Below are positions 1-10,870 of a stretch of 64,000 nt of DNA, in pieces (the first letter of the stretch is position 1; every line of letters begins with the position of its first letter). Source of the stretch: Pholis gunnellus (taxonomy: Eukaryota; Chordata; Actinopteri; Perciformes; Pholidae); NCBI GenBank assembly GCA_910591455.2, contig OU342807.1, positions 20,390,986 to 20,454,985 of the forward strand, given 5' to 3'. Under the pieces are notes generated by a model, which saw only the letters and a program-made list of their open reading frames with translations, was not told the origin of the DNA and searched no databases. The position numbers and the translations under genes were made by a program.

Positions 1-60
1 CGGGGAGCAACTCTAAATATAGCCTCAGTTGAACTTTGGCCCCTTCCCTCTCTATCTCAT

Positions 61-61
<1 letters not shown>

Positions 62-96
<35 letters not shown>
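62..96. repeat. (AC)n microsatellite
   Basis: An uninterrupted AC dinucleotide run of about 35 bp within prkca intron 2. Confidence 0.97.
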
Positions 97-98
<2 letters not shown>

Positions 99-1825
99 TT
101 GCCATGATGCCTCTTCTCTTCTCTGCTCCATTCAAAAGGTCTCTAAATCGTGTATCTTGATGAAAGTTAACTATATGAGAAGAAAACCCATATCAAACCA
201 AATCCCCATCTGCTATTTCCCTCTGCTTTACCTAGATGTGATGGAGGGATTCGATATGTGGGAGTGTGTGTGTGTGTGTACAAAGAGAGAAAGAAAGTGG
301 CCACGTAGGAGCAGCCCCATGAGCAGAGAGCACTGCTGAGGGCAGATTTCTGGCTGTGAGCCCAATAAATGACAGAGAAACAAGTAGAAAGACAGATGAA
401 AGGAGAAGGAATGGAGAAACTATAAAAGCTGCGTGAACAAAATGCAGCTGTTAGCATCAAAGCTGTTAGCAATTAATCTGTTTCTTTGTTGTAAGCATAC
501 CGCCGCTTTACAGCAGAGAGGAAGGCATGAACGTAGGCAAGGCCAGTCGGCCAGATGCAGCAGGATGGCCTGCGGTCTCATGGCTCAGGGCTTATGAGAA
601 TCCCAGGACCACGGTCAACAGTTTCATGTGTCTGTCACAGGCCATTTCTTCTCAGAATAATTTGTTGGAGGCCAAATAACGGCATGAAAAAGAGGGTTTA
701 AGGCTTTCATACCTGAAACTGTGACAATAATGAAAAGACGGAGCTCCAGCTCTGCCCGTTTTTGTTAAAAGTTTGCATCACTTCCCCATATTTGTGTGGG
801 CAAATAAATCAACAACCAAACACACACATTGCTAACAGAAAGCTGGAGAAAGTTTTCTGTGGAACTAATTGAAATTCATTTTTAGCAAGGCCAGAATCTG
901 GAGGGGCACTTATGAAAATCATAACAGTCCCGCTGGACTTCAAAGTTTCATCACTGAGAGTTTTAACGCTGGCTAGTTTCCTGCTCGCTGCTATTACACC
1001 ACCAAATGAATATAACTGTGCTCCATTGGATGAAAGACACTCAGGACATTACTCCTGAAAAATAAGCTGTGGTACTGTCATCTATTTGAATAACTCTGTG
1101 TGTACTAGTGATGTAACTTTTTTTTGTTAACGCAAGTAGCTGCTTGGCTACTAAACTGCAGAGATACACTATTTCCAGTAATGTCACCGTAAAAGCATTA
1201 CTCGCTGAGGCACACATCAGCGTGGTTTATCTCAGGCCACCTGAGGTTGAAATTGTAATAAACCATCATGAAAAGATGGACTTTATTACAGGCTGTGTAA
1301 CTCCCTGGAGAAATAAAAGCAAGAACCGATGTATCACTGTCTGTATGACCAACAAATCTGCCGAGCTGTAGCTGTGGCGCCGTCAGATGCTGGCTGCCGA
1401 TTAGGTCTCGATGTCTTCATACATCACAATTTACAGTCACCGGTCAACACTCATGTGTGCACAATCTGCCTCGTGTTCCTGGCCACCATGGACACTGCAA
1501 GGGTGCTGAACCTTCGGCATTATAAGCAGGCTTCTAACGCAGCTCAGATGAAGCAGAAAAAAAAAAAACATTGTCCGAGAAGCGTGTGCTGTTTGAGCAA
1601 ATTGACATGGGGAGATGAAACCAAAATGAGCAGCTACAGCGGAATGTGAGTGCCAGCCTGCAGAGACAGACACGGCGGCCACTCCAAGTTTACCTTTCCA
1701 TGGCCTGTCAACTGGGGCCTTGTTGGAATGACACAGTGGCGGATGTGTACTAGGATGCTCCGGTTACTGTCCAAACACTGCACAGCACGAGGTAAACAAA
1801 GACACTGTGTATTGATGGGATTTGG

Positions 1826-2060
1826 CGGGTGAAGCCTGCCTTACATCCAGGACTTGTACATCTCCAGAGGCAGGAAACATCACCGCGGACCCATCACAAC
1901 CTGGACACAACCTGTTCCAACTCCTCCCCTCTGGTAGGTGCTACAGAGCACTGTACAACCAGACACCGGAACAGCTTCTTTCCACTGGCCGTCACTCTCA
2001 TGAACACTGAATCAGTCATACTGTGTCAGAAACAAATCCCTGTGCAATAATCCGGTACCT
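1826..2060 (+). mobile_element. 3' remnant of a non-LTR retrotransposon (LINE)
   Basis: The plus-strand translation contains AGNITADPSQPGHNLFQLLPSGRCYRAL in pieces (GNITADPSQPGHNLF, then LLPSGRCYRAL), followed after a frame change by NSFFPLAVTLMN. That order is typical of the C-terminal end of fish L2/Rex-like LINE reverse-transcriptase proteins. The frame breaks near 1970, so it is a decayed 5'-truncated copy. A TA-rich tract at about 2070-2095 follows. Clade assignment is from memory of the protein pattern only. Confidence 0.65.
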
Positions 2061-2499
2061 ATATATTCTAAATTATATATATATATATATATATGTGTGT
2101 ACATATTTCACCTTTTTCATGTACATAAAGTATTCTGTTTCCATATTTAGTCAAGCATCCTTGCACTTTTATCTCCATTTCATTGTCGTTGCTTTTTAAC
2201 CGGTTGGTTAGAATTGTTTTTGGATTCTCACAACAGAAAAATACAATCGTGACGAATGACAACTGCATTTAGCTAGCAGGGTACAACAGGGGTCAAAAAT
2301 CCATCACCATCAAGTAGTCTTCTCTCTCGGGAGGCAACAGAAATACTTATTAGCTTCCTTTCTGGAACTTTGGAAGGCCTCGAGGCATCTATAGTCGGCC
2401 AATAAACATCCAATGCACTGGGGAACTCAGAGGTTCTTCTCGAGGAGCCGTCAAGCGAGCACAAATCCATCAGAAGCGTCTACACTCTAGAAGTGATCT

Positions 2500-2700
2500 G
2501 TTACGAGTAGTGGTGCAACGGATCATGAAACTCTCGGTTCGGGTCGTATCACGGATCAGAGTCACGGATCGGATCAGCACATAAGAAAAAGGGGAGTATA
2601 TATAACTTTGATCATGTTTTTTTTGCGGCCCTCGGCGTGAAGGTGCGTAGCACCAAGGCTTCACAAGTTGCCGCAGCACCTGGTCATGCACCACTGAATT
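2500..2700. mobile_element. Possible hAT-type transposon fragment
   Basis: The segment starting AGTGGTGCAACGGATCATGA, followed by repeated CGGATCRGA-like words, resembles the terminal part of widespread fish hAT elements whose ends read roughly GGTGCAACGGAT. No paired terminus or target duplication was found. Confidence 0.35.
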
Positions 2701-4631
2701 TTTGTAACTAGACCCACGTCACGGTATAAAGGTAAACAGGCTTAAATCAAGATTTCCTGCTTCATATCTCGTTAAATGGAGTAAAAAAACCTGTAATTAA
2801 TCAAATCTGAAATAGGATCGATGCTGTGGGTGGCAGGGCACAAAGGCTTCAAGATACCAACTCCATCCTGTTTCGAAAAGTCACCTTGTGGCAGAAATCC
2901 TGGATTAGCGAGACAATCTGGAGCAAGGAATGAATATTACACTCACACTTCTTTCAATAGAGGGTGTCTCTGAAGAAGGCACTTGACCCCCAAACACTGA
3001 AAGAGGGATGCTCAGTGGCCGACAGAAGCATGTCGCTCGCTATGAATATGTTTGGCTGAATGAAGGTGAGGCTACAGGAAAAGCATTACACTGTCGGCTT
3101 AACCCTCCGCAAATCAGAACCCGGAGAGATGAAGACCAAAATGAGAAACCCTAACCCCCAACCCAGGCCCACGGGATCTGAACAGTGAATGTGCTGAGCG
3201 TACGGATTGCCCGGCTGTATTATAATGTCAACTAAACTAATTTGAGATACCCTGCTGCACCAGAGCCTTGAAATAAGACTCCAGAGGAAAAGTAGCCAGG
3301 TGAAGACAGAGAGACGGACGGACGGACAGTTCACAATGCAGATAGCATCTAAAGCTGGCTACTGATAGGCTTGTTTGTTTCCACAACATTAACTCTCTTT
3401 AAAATGAACTCTGCTCTAATGTTTCATTTACAAGTGTCATTTTAACATTTCTTCCACTTGCATCAAAATAACTCCATGATCAACACAATTACTTCCTGGA
3501 TTAATTAACTCATTATTTGGTCCATAAAATGCCAGAAAAGTGTGAAAGCTGCGAAATGTTTAAAAAAGGCCCGAGATGACATAATTAAATTGCTAGATTT
3601 TTGTCAAAGAACAATGCAAACCCCAAAGATATGACTTCTTTTTTTTTAACAGATATAGCAGCCTATAGAAGGTAATGATTACTAAACTATCGATTTGAAA
3701 TCTTAAGTAGAAACGTTATGTACTTACGTTATGTCTTTGTGTGTTTTTATACATATCCGATCCCAAAATGTTCTCAAAAATAACCACACACGAGCAACAC
3801 ATTTAACGAGCTTCAATGTGTGCAACAAAATCTCGGATTACGATTTCAAGCTCACAATAAACTACACGTGTGATGTGATACGGTGCCGCCCACCCTATTC
3901 TTAGAAAAGAGACATTTGCAGGGCTGAAAATGAAATGTCACTCTTGTTAGAGAAAGGCCACTCTCCGGTTTATTACTTTGTCACTTCAAGTAGTGGCTGA
4001 GAGGCTCGCTGGCTCTGCTGGAGCGCTCGACCCTCATTTTCTAGAAGCTTAAGTTGAATAATTAATGGCTAAACAGATATTATAAAGTCGGGTGGGAGGG
4101 CTTTTTTTCTTTTTGAATAGCTGCAATGGCCTTCATCTTGATAAGGCACGCATTATTTATGGTGGAAGAAGAAGGAGCGGTCAGCTTTTGAGCCGTCGGT
4201 CCTCTCTCCCACCGTCTCTCTGACGTCCTGCTAATCCTTCAGCTCATCGTCTCCTGTGTGAAAAGCATGCAGCGGGTAAAACGAGGCAGGATGGAAATGA
4301 CAACGCGCCGCTAAAGCTGAGGAAGAAGGGGGAGGTCGGCGGACACGCTGACGATAATCATGCATAAACATGTTAGGCTGTCAACACTCCCGACACCTTG
4401 GACTGACTCATTACGGATCCCGGTTTCACCCAAGGGGGAGCAAATACTAGAGAGCAGACTGCATGCCACCTCTAGGAGAGGAGATCACACAGAAGAGTGG
4501 GTGTTGGGGCTTGTAGTAGTCAACATGCATGTGCCTACGAAGCACCTAAATGTATTCGTACGATGATTGGGAAGATCTCAAGGAAGCAGCTTCTGAGTCA
4601 TTGAGATCGAAGGCCTTGCGAAGTGTTTATC

Positions 4632-4635
<4 letters not shown>

Positions 4636-4703
<68 letters not shown>
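4636..4703. repeat. (GA)n microsatellite
   Basis: A perfect AG/GA run of 68 bp in prkca intron 2. It is a homopurine-homopyrimidine mirror tract able in principle to form H-DNA. Confidence 0.97.
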
Positions 4704-4705
<2 letters not shown>

Positions 4706-5942
4706 TCTTCTGTTCTGTTCTGGATGCTTTCTTTTTTACTCTGGTGAAATATGTCACACTTTCAACACACTTGCTACAGATGACATCTGATCATAAGTGG
4801 TACTGCCTCGGCTCTCGGAACCAAGAGATGACACGTGTAAAACAAATGCCTGTGATCAAATATTTAAGTAGGAAGATTTTTAAAGCCAGTGTGTCCAGAA
4901 TGTCAAAGTGACTTTTTTTTTTGGTCCGTGCACACACCTGGAAAAGACTGAACTCCAGATCAGCGACGGCCATGCTGAAGGCTGACTTTTGGAATCTTTT
5001 AGCGCTAAAACAACATGAAAGACTTTATGTCTGAGTGCAACATCAGCTTAACATCATCTGCACCGTTAACCTGGGCACTCTCCATCAGAGTCCGACTTTG
5101 GCAAGCCCCAACGTTTCCACATTAGATGAGGAATTCTGAGAGTCGGTGCATGCTGAAGCTCAACACGGCGGGTTGACGGGAAATACACCTTCAGTGACGC
5201 TTTTGATTTGGGGGGGGGGGGGCGAGGTGGGGAACTAGATGTGTCCGTAATCCCACATAGAGGTGTCAAAAAAAAACAGTCTCACCCGTCGTTCAGCTCA
5301 CACCATTTCTAACAAAACACACTTTCATTCGGCTCTTTTTTGCCAAACTGTTCTCTACCTGTAGTCAGTAGTTAACAAGCTTCACTTATTAGGAGGCACT
5401 TTATTGACAGATAAACGGCTGAATAGCACATTCAATTCCAATTACCACTGTGTTAATTAACATTTTAAATGGGATTCAGCACCGTGCCAAAAGCTCAAAA
5501 GAACTAGACTCCGTAATAAACAAACCTCTGGTTCTACGCTGCTTGCTAAATAATAATAAAAAAAAACACCACAATGTTGTTCAAGGCTCATTTCATTCAG
5601 GCCACCTGATTTAGATACAGTATGGCCACAATAACACTGCCCTAACTGTGGGTAAACAAATAATGCCGAGCTTGCGAAAAAAGCAAAACAAATCGAGACG
5701 CTGTTTCTCGGCATCTTCGTCGCAGGTCAGCGGTAGAACCGGAGACTTGCTCCCAGAACAAATGGGTCGATGCGGCGGTTCATGTGGCAGACGTTCCAAC
5801 AGACGGAGTACATGTCCAGAAGCAGACAAATGCCTACACTCAACACACTTAACACACTCTGCATGTCTCACACACACGTGGTCAGGGTCTCATTACATGT
5901 GAATGATGTCAGATGTCAGATGTCAGTCAATTATGCATTTAC

Positions 5943-7926
5943 CTTGGCACTGGAATCCTTGTTTTCCAAACCCCCTGTGAAAGCAAAGAAGACTGAATTA
6001 AATGGTTGTCTTACTCTTCCTCACTCACACGTACACCAACACAGAAAATCCGTTCATTCATTCATTCACACCAGACACGGGGTGTTTCATCATGTGCTTC
6101 TGCTGTTGAGCTTTTTCATATTTAGCTGGTAGCATTTCTTGTCATCTCACCAGTCAAATGAATATTTCAGAACACATCATACTCTCAACGACTCCTGTAG
6201 CGACACGCCACACCGAAAATATGTGGACACTCCCGCAGTCTTTCATGGTTTGGGAAAAGCCCCTTAGTTCTAATGAAGTAACTTATTAATGCTAAAGAAC
6301 ACAGTGACATTTTGGAAAACGGTGCGCTTCAGAGAAGGCCCAACAGCAGGGTCCATAAAGAGTTTCTGAGTTTGCCCCAGTTGTAACTTGACGGGCCGTG
6401 CGAAACCCTGACTTCAACCCCATCCAGCATCTTTGGGATGAACAGAAACACCGCCGGTAAGCCGCGCCTTACCGGCCAACATCATTGTCTGCCTCACGGA
6501 TGCTATCGCGGCTGAATGGCAACAATTCACCGCAGCCTGGTTCCAAAATATCACAGAAAGCCTACATACTTTTGGCCATACAGTGAAGCATAAAGACGCT
6601 CCCTTCTGAAATCTAGAAAACCGAGCAACAGGTTGTTGCCTCAAAGTTATGCGTTGAGCTTTTGTTTTGCTAAGGAGTGAGCGTCGGTAGGGCAAAGGTC
6701 ACGCTGGAACACTACCGGCAATAAAGGGCCTGAGATGACACTCGCACCTGGAAGAGCACAGGACGGTAAACTACCGGGACTGTCTTGCGTACTCTCAAAA
6801 CGTATGTTTTGTCAGACTTTCCAAATGCTTTGTGTCACCAATGGAGAGAATTGCAGCATAAAAAGGCAACACCTCTGCAGGTCACGGCCCACTTCAAGTG
6901 TGCTTCAACTGAACCACAGGTGCACATGTTGAGCCATTTCTCTGCAGTGTTGGTGAAGCGCCTCCTTAAAATCCAGCCAGTGAGCAGCAACACGAGAGCT
7001 TTTTAGCAATACATGCTCCATTTGTTCCCCTACAGTGTAAAAAAAAAAAAAAACAGGACGGAAGGCTTTAGTAGCTCGACTCAATGCCAGGAAGGGGGAA
7101 CATATTAGTCATCCAAAGACTTTGATCAGGTCCAATCTGAGCACTTTCACAGCAGTAATGCGGTGGGGGAAGACAACAAGAAAAGTGGACTTTTAACAGT
7201 TGTCATATAGTTGCCTCTCGAGACTGACACATTGCCAATAATGCAGAAATGTGTCCATTTATGTTTGTGCAACATTGATGCTGTTCTCACAAAAGGGGTT
7301 ACTGGGGCCACTTAGTCACACAAAGATGAAAATTGCCGCCGTTTCCCACTGGGTTTCTTTTTTTTCCCCCACTTACAGAATGTATTCTAAATCCACAACC
7401 CTAAACATAAGTGTAACTCCCTCTCCTGCAAACACTTATTGTGCCAGTGCTACACTAATAACATAAACAACAGAATAACTCCTCCTATATGGGATTGCTT
7501 GGGACAAAATCTCATAAAGTGGGTTCCCTGGAGGAAAATCCACTCGGGAGGAGGAAAAAACTGACGACTTTGTGACAAACGTGTCCGGGTCACTTCAACT
7601 CTTGCAGGAGAAGTGTAGGTCGCATGATTAAGAAGGGAAAACTTAGCATGAAGTTGGGTTGCATCATCGAGCATACTCGACTGAAGTTACCAATATGCAA
7701 CAGGCAGCAGTCAGGAGGAGGAGGTGGGGGGGGGTGGAGGTGGGAGACGGGAGGCTTACCAGATGAAGTCGGTGCAGTGGCTGCAGAAAGTCGGCTGCTT
7801 GAAGAACCTGGCTGTGAATTTGTGGTTCTTCACTTCGTGGACGTTTTTTTGCCTCAGAGCACCTTTGCGAGCGAACCTGTTCGCCACGTCCGCGGTGGAC
7901 GACTCGTTTGAATTTACATCAGCCAT
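5943..7926 (-). CDS. prkca: Protein kinase C alpha, coding exons 1 and 2 (5' part only)
   Basis: Conventional PKC, a Ca2+/diacylglycerol-activated Ser/Thr kinase of cytosol and membrane. On the minus strand coding exon 1 is 7926-7760 (ATG at 7926-7924, donor GTAAG) and coding exon 2 is 5974-5943, only 32 nt. Together they encode about 66 residues: MADV start, the pseudosubstrate RFARKGALRQKNVHEVK (residues about 17-33, Ala in the phospho-acceptor position), then the first half of the C1A zinc finger (His at the HKF motif, Cys pair in FCSHC, then GFGKQGFQCQ). Residues match vertebrate PKC-alpha almost one to one. Exon 1 ends in phase 2 and exon 2 restores the Trp codon, as in the family. An upstream in-frame start 58 codons earlier exists, but the family start is the MADV Met. 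The remaining exons (rest of C1, C2, kinase) lie left of the window. The gene is head-to-head with apoh. Confidence 0.95.
6206..6585 (+). mobile_element. Internally deleted Tc1/mariner-like element
   Basis: The left end has CACCGAAAATATGTGGACAC and the right end is the approximate inverted match CTACATACTTTTGGCCATAC, followed by CAGTG. Between them the plus strand keeps the transposase C-terminal signature DFNPIQHLWDE (family D-x-NPIEHLWD) and a following PYRPTS segment. The 5' part of the transposase is missing and the frame is broken. It lies in prkca intron 1. Confidence 0.75.
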
Positions 7927-8170
7927 GTCCTCCCTTACAAACAACGCAACGCTACAGCTTCGGTCTTGCTGTCTTGAAGTGTTTCCCGGTCCGTTTAGAG
8001 GCGCAGCCTTCAGTGTCGAGCCAGCAGAGCGCAGGGCGTCGGTCTTCACCGGAGACACTGTACTTACTGTCTGAGGGCTTTCCCTGCCTGCAGTCTCCAC
8101 TGACAGCTCAGCACGCTGCCAAGCTAGCCACAGCGGGAAGGTTCTACATCCGGTCCGTACCTTCGAAATA
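7927..8170 (-). promoter_or_regulatory. prkca: prkca 5' leader and probable promoter region
   Basis: Relatively CG-rich sequence immediately upstream (minus-strand sense) of the prkca ATG. The transcription start site is not determinable by eye. It changes to AT-rich intergenic DNA beyond about 8170. Confidence 0.4.
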
Positions 8171-10524
8171 AAAGTATTTTCTGTTTTCTACAAAATACCC
8201 TGCTACACATTTCACACCAAGCTGGTGCATGCCCAGGATGACTACAGTTTGTTGAAAAGTGACAGCAAAGTTGATAAACAAGACAGTAGCTCTGATTTTA
8301 TAAATAGCTTTCGGAGGGGCATGAGTTTCAGTCAGTGAAAAACGTTGTAGCGTATAGTGAATAGGATTCTCAATCCTGAATTCAGCTGCTGAACTGGACC
8401 TGACACCGATTGGATCAATACAAAAAAATAATTTGTATGGGTCATTTTTTCCTAAATATTAATGTTAATCAATATTATGGTCAAGCCTTTTTTTGTGCAG
8501 GAATTAGTCTACACCAGCAACTGTGCAACATAAAAGAGATGCCCTGCAATGACTTATTTTGATTTTATGATCATATATAAAATGATGATGACATTTTTAA
8601 AGGCTGTGTTTGAGCGTGCACCCCATTTGTATCAAACAAGTTAGACAAAATATTCACCTCTCAGTATTAGGCAAGCGCACCACAAACCACAGGCCATAAA
8701 GTTGAAACAACAGATCTCTTAAACAGTTATATATCCTTAGTGAAGGTAGGATTTATTACAGGGCTTTGGGCTGCATTACCTTCAGCCACCTAATAAACTG
8801 AGTGTAAAATACACAAGTGTCCTCAGTGTAGCCCTGTATCTGTGCCGCCTTTAATCTCTCAAAGGGCTTCGTGATCCATTTGCTGTCAAACAATACATGA
8901 AAGCGACAGCTACCAACCTTCATCGGAAAGAACACATGAAACATTTCTGCATATTAAGTCTTCTACTATTAAAAAGTACTGTAGATCATATTCACAAGTT
9001 CAGCTCCTTGGAGGAATTTAACTAGCAACCTTCAAGTCATAAACAGGAATCTCTAAATTGCAAGATTATTTCTGAGGTCTTCTGAAGTCTGCAGTGGACG
9101 TTAAAACAATGGGTTTTTGGCCAAATTAGCAGATATCCTTTGCATATCATCCTAGTTCCAAGCCTGTGGAGCAATACCTTTCAGTCAATCCAAACGCCAG
9201 AGAGAGCACGCTTCTGTCTTTAAAGCCTACTTTAAGCTATTTTATTTCTAAGACACACTTCCTTCTCGTGGTCCGAGTAGGTCATATCTTCGTGTAACTT
9301 GACGCTGCTCCTCGCCGCTTCCTCCTTTTCAATCCGGCTGATGTCACGCTTCAGAGCAGGGCCCGCTTTGGAAAGGGGCCCCTCGTCCCGGGTCAGAATT
9401 TTGAATGTGGAGCGTCCTCGTGTGGAAACATGGCGTATTACACATGTATAACCGCTCTGCAGAAATTGGTATGAACAAATGCTCAGTTCGGCGACATAAG
9501 CATAAATACAGATCCAGTTGTTGTGTTTGAGTCGCTTCAACTTATTTTGTGTTCATGTGTTTCACAATGCTCAGCCTGGACGTGTTTGTGATGCATCTAT
9601 AATAAAAGAGCAACCTCTTCATAATTAATTGTTGCTTTACATAGAGAAAACATTGGATAATGATGAGATCACCACTGTAGACCAACTGTCTCCATCTTTT
9701 CACATGTTCACAAACATTGCCGTGTATCTAGTCCTTTAAAACCACAATTTATAAAACAAAAACCAGATGGTTTTAGTTTCCATTTAAGCCGTTTGTCTCT
9801 GATAATGTGCTTCATTGTGTCGATTGTTCTTAGATCTCTTGCTGTTGTTATGAATATGTCTGGATTCCTCGTTCACACACACACACCACTGCAGGTGGTT
9901 GGTGTTTCGGCTGGAATTAAATTCTTGGCCATTTTGGATCATTTTCTCACAGCTGTCTCACAGTTCACCAGCTCTTTTGACCTACTTGCTATCTCTGAAA
10001 CTTTACCAATCCCCTCAGGTTCACTGACCAGCAGAGCAGCCTAACCATCTCCACCCCTCTCATGCAAAAGACAAATATGTGCAGATTAAATCAGATTAGA
10101 TAAACCAGATGTGCTTTTCCCGGAAAGCATATGATTTTGGGCTCAAATCAATCTAAAACAGAAAGAACAAGAGCTTTTTTATCTGTCAGTGACATGATGT
10201 GTATTTCATTCAAATAATGAATCTGCTTAGTTGAACCAACAGCAGTATTACTCCTCAACAAATCCTTTGACCTAGTTAGGTATTGCATCATTTCAGTGAT
10301 TGTGGTTCTGCAGGTCACAGTTTTTTTGTCTTTTTTTTTATTAGACTGCCTTCTTTTCTTAAACTTTCTCTAAACCTGTACTTCTTAAATGTTTCTAATT
10401 TAAACAAAAAGCAACTATTTGTAAACCCCAGCTAGAGTAGGCTACATACACAGTGTTGTTTCTCTGCTTCATTAGAGCAAACTCTCATTGCACATTGCTA
10501 AAAAGTACAATACATGGTTTATAT

Positions 10525-10605
<81 letters not shown>

Positions 10606-10870
10606 AGTGTGTGTTCATGCATGTGTGTGTTTGTACAGTGTCTTGGGAGTCTCTCCCTCATTATTTATGAGTTCAAATATCATGCTGCCGGCTTCTTGTA
10701 CAAAATCAAGGTTATCGACCAGTTCTGGGTAAATATGCAGGAGTTAAGACCTTTGTGCTCAATCAATAGGAGCTTGTACTGGCATCTGATTGGAGCGGGT
10801 TATGAGGGGCCCGTTTACCCAGCAGCAGCCCTCATGCTGGCTCCACTGAGAAGACTTCACTCCCGAGAAG
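8171..10870. other. Intergenic region between divergent prkca and apoh
   Basis: About 2.7 kb without convincing coding potential; open frames are short and unlike known proteins. It holds the GT repeat at 10527-10603. A GTTTAC forkhead-like core lies at 10813-10818, about 55 bp upstream of the first apoh ATG. No TATA box is evident. Confidence 0.6.
10527..10603. repeat. (GT)n microsatellite
   Basis: A perfect GT run of about 77 bp, followed by a degenerate GAGTGTGTG tail, about 270 bp upstream of the apoh start codon. Short valine/cysteine open frames across it are artefacts. Confidence 0.97.

Larger units (their letters stand above)
1..5942 (-). other. prkca: prkca intron 2 (part)
   Basis: Non-coding on inspection. 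I looked for the next PKC-alpha exon (the rest of C1A, VCCFVVHKRCHEF) and did not find it, so intron 2 probably continues off the left edge. It contains a CA repeat, a LINE 3' remnant, a possible hAT fragment and a long GA repeat, listed separately. No other gene is supported. Confidence 0.7.

Noticed and set aside
7930..8100. 58-residue N-terminal extension of prkca
   Set aside because: In-frame with an ATG, but PKC-alpha orthologues start at MADV. The extension is Ser/Arg-rich leader sequence and more likely 5' UTR.
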